Both the position numbers and the translations under genes were made by a program. 6,668 bases of DNA from CAYVQZ01 sp964453435 (GTDB lineage Bacteria; Abyssobacteria; SURF-5): positions 1-6,668 of the forward strand of contig CAYVQZ010000111.1 of NCBI GenBank assembly GCA_964453435.1. The letters are read 5' to 3'. This document shows positions 6,272 to 6,668 of the stretch, piece by piece. Position 1 is the first letter of the stretch. Every line of letters begins with the position of its first letter. The notes under the pieces were generated by a model. That model saw only the letters and a program-made list of their open reading frames with translations, searched no databases and was not told where the DNA came from.

Positions 6272-6300
6272 GTGAAACCTTGAACTTTGAACCGTGAACC
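6272..6300. repeat. Degenerate 7-nt tandem repeat
   Basis: GTGAAACC (6272-6279), TTGAACT (6280-6286), TTGAACC (6287-6293) and GTGAACC (6294-6300) follow one another head to tail, three of them exactly 7 nt long. It begins only five bases after the 10-nt array and ends 18 bases before the -35 element of a strong plus-strand promoter-like sequence. The 7-nt period rules out a coding repeat. Confidence 0.55.
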
Positions 6301-6318
6301 CATCGCGAAGCGCCCCCC

Positions 6319-6347
6319 TTGACATTTTCACTCGCAGGTGATATTTT
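6319..6347 (+). promoter_or_regulatory. Strong sigma70-like promoter with internal palindrome
   Basis: TTGACA (6319-6324) is a perfect -35 hexamer and TATTTT (6342-6347) a fair -10 (4 of 6), with an optimal 17-base spacer. The spacer contains TCACTCGCAGGTGA (6328-6341), whose ends TCAC and GTGA are inverted repeats, so a repressor bound there would block RNA polymerase. It points right, away from the nitrilase. The only thing downstream in the window is a short open frame leading into a broken transposase tail, so its original gene is probably lost or replaced. Confidence 0.5.
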
Positions 6348-6362
6348 TGTAGCCAAGATATC
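6340..6362. promoter_or_regulatory. Inverted repeat over the -10 and start region
   Basis: GATAT (6340-6344) and ATATC (6358-6362) are inverted repeats; TT at 6346-6347 pairs with AA at 6355-6356 and G6349 with C6353. The 23-nt near-palindrome covers the -10 element and probable start point of the plus-strand promoter, a typical operator position. It could also act as a hairpin in the 5' end of a transcript. Confidence 0.35.
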
Positions 6363-6450
6363 GAGAGGAAGAACACTGAAAAACGCGCTCCTATCCGTAC
6401 GAGCGTTCATTCGCAATCAGAACGTCACTAATTGGGAAGAGGCGAAGTTC

Positions 6451-6629
6451 CACCGGTTTCACAGGCATACGGACCGGACGTTGAGAGAGATTGGGAATCG
6501 GTTCGGTATAAGCGAGTCGGGGGAGCGTCTCAGGTGAGCATAGGATGGAGCAGAAAATAAGATATGATGACCGACTACGAAAAAACGGCCGAGAAGCTCA
6601 GGGAAAGAATGGGTTTGTCAAATGCGTGA
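6451..6629 (+). pseudogene. Decayed C-terminal end of a REP-associated/IS200-type transposase
   Basis: The frame at 6463-6519 reads RHTDRTLREIGNRFGISES, a helix-turn-helix like the one at the C-terminus of many REP-associated or IS200-like (Y1) transposases, where I recall sequences such as LKEIGRxFGISESAVSQ. After this the frame ends at TGA 6535-6537, but the reading frame shifted by one base gives ASQVS (6525-6539), the expected continuation. That frame is then broken by TAA at 6558 and goes on as TDYEKTAEKLRERMGLSNA to TGA at 6627-6629, resembling the usual charged tail. One frameshift and one stop thus separate three recognisable pieces. The catalytic HUH and Tyr portion is absent. Residues before about 6451 show no similarity I recognise. 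Assignment is by memory of the motif only. Confidence 0.45.
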
Positions 6630-6668
6630 CCCCTTTGTTTTCCTGTTCCAGAAAGCAAGGTCAACGAG

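Noticed and set aside
6021..6416. Minus-strand 131-codon open frame
   Set aside because: It runs across the tandem repeats and the antisense of a strong promoter, and has no recognisable domain.

Overview
The window looks like a chromosomal segment from an anaerobic or facultatively anaerobic bacterium, most plausibly a Desulfobacterota ('deltaproteobacterial') or similar environmental lineage. This is inferred from the gene families (DUF1847, C_GCAxxG_C_C, COG1237-like metallo-beta-lactamase fold, AMP-binding CoA ligase), the moderate-to-high GC composition, and the REP-like palindromes and degenerate intergenic repeats. No rRNA, tRNA or marker gene is present, so the assignment is weak.

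Layout. Positions 1-282 hold no convincing gene but a cluster of inverted repeats: a small hairpin at 20-45, two related GGGG-CTGTACC hairpins at 84-114 and 128-181, and a near-perfect 37-nt palindrome at 221-257 that sits just past the end of the last minus-strand gene. Five genes follow, all on the minus strand and so read from right to left: a nitrilase (4732-5856), an AMP-forming acyl-CoA synthetase (3110-4621), then after a 340-bp gap a C_GCAxxG_C_C family protein (2143-2769), a DUF1847 protein (1382-2074) and a membrane-anchored MBL-fold hydrolase (283-1272). Each has an ATG start preceded by a recognisable Shine-Dalgarno sequence. The 5857-6668 region is non-coding or decayed. It holds a possible 22-codon leader ORF next to the nitrilase start, two adjacent degenerate tandem arrays (10-nt and 7-nt periods), a strong sigma70-like promoter with palindromes pointing rightward, and what looks like the broken C-terminal end of an IS200/REP-associated-type transposase.

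How the genes may work together. Nitrilase and CoA ligase form a chemically sensible pair: nitrile is hydrolysed to carboxylate plus ammonia, and the carboxylate is activated to acyl-CoA. The three downstream genes are close together (gaps of 68 and 109 bp) and have a candidate promoter of their own at 2842-2870, so they are probably a separate transcription unit. They combine two cysteine-rich proteins of unknown function with a putative metal-dependent hydrolase. Their joint job is not known to me, but a redox- or metal-linked function is a reasonable guess. The gene block is flanked on one side by REP-like palindromes and on the other by a transposase remnant.
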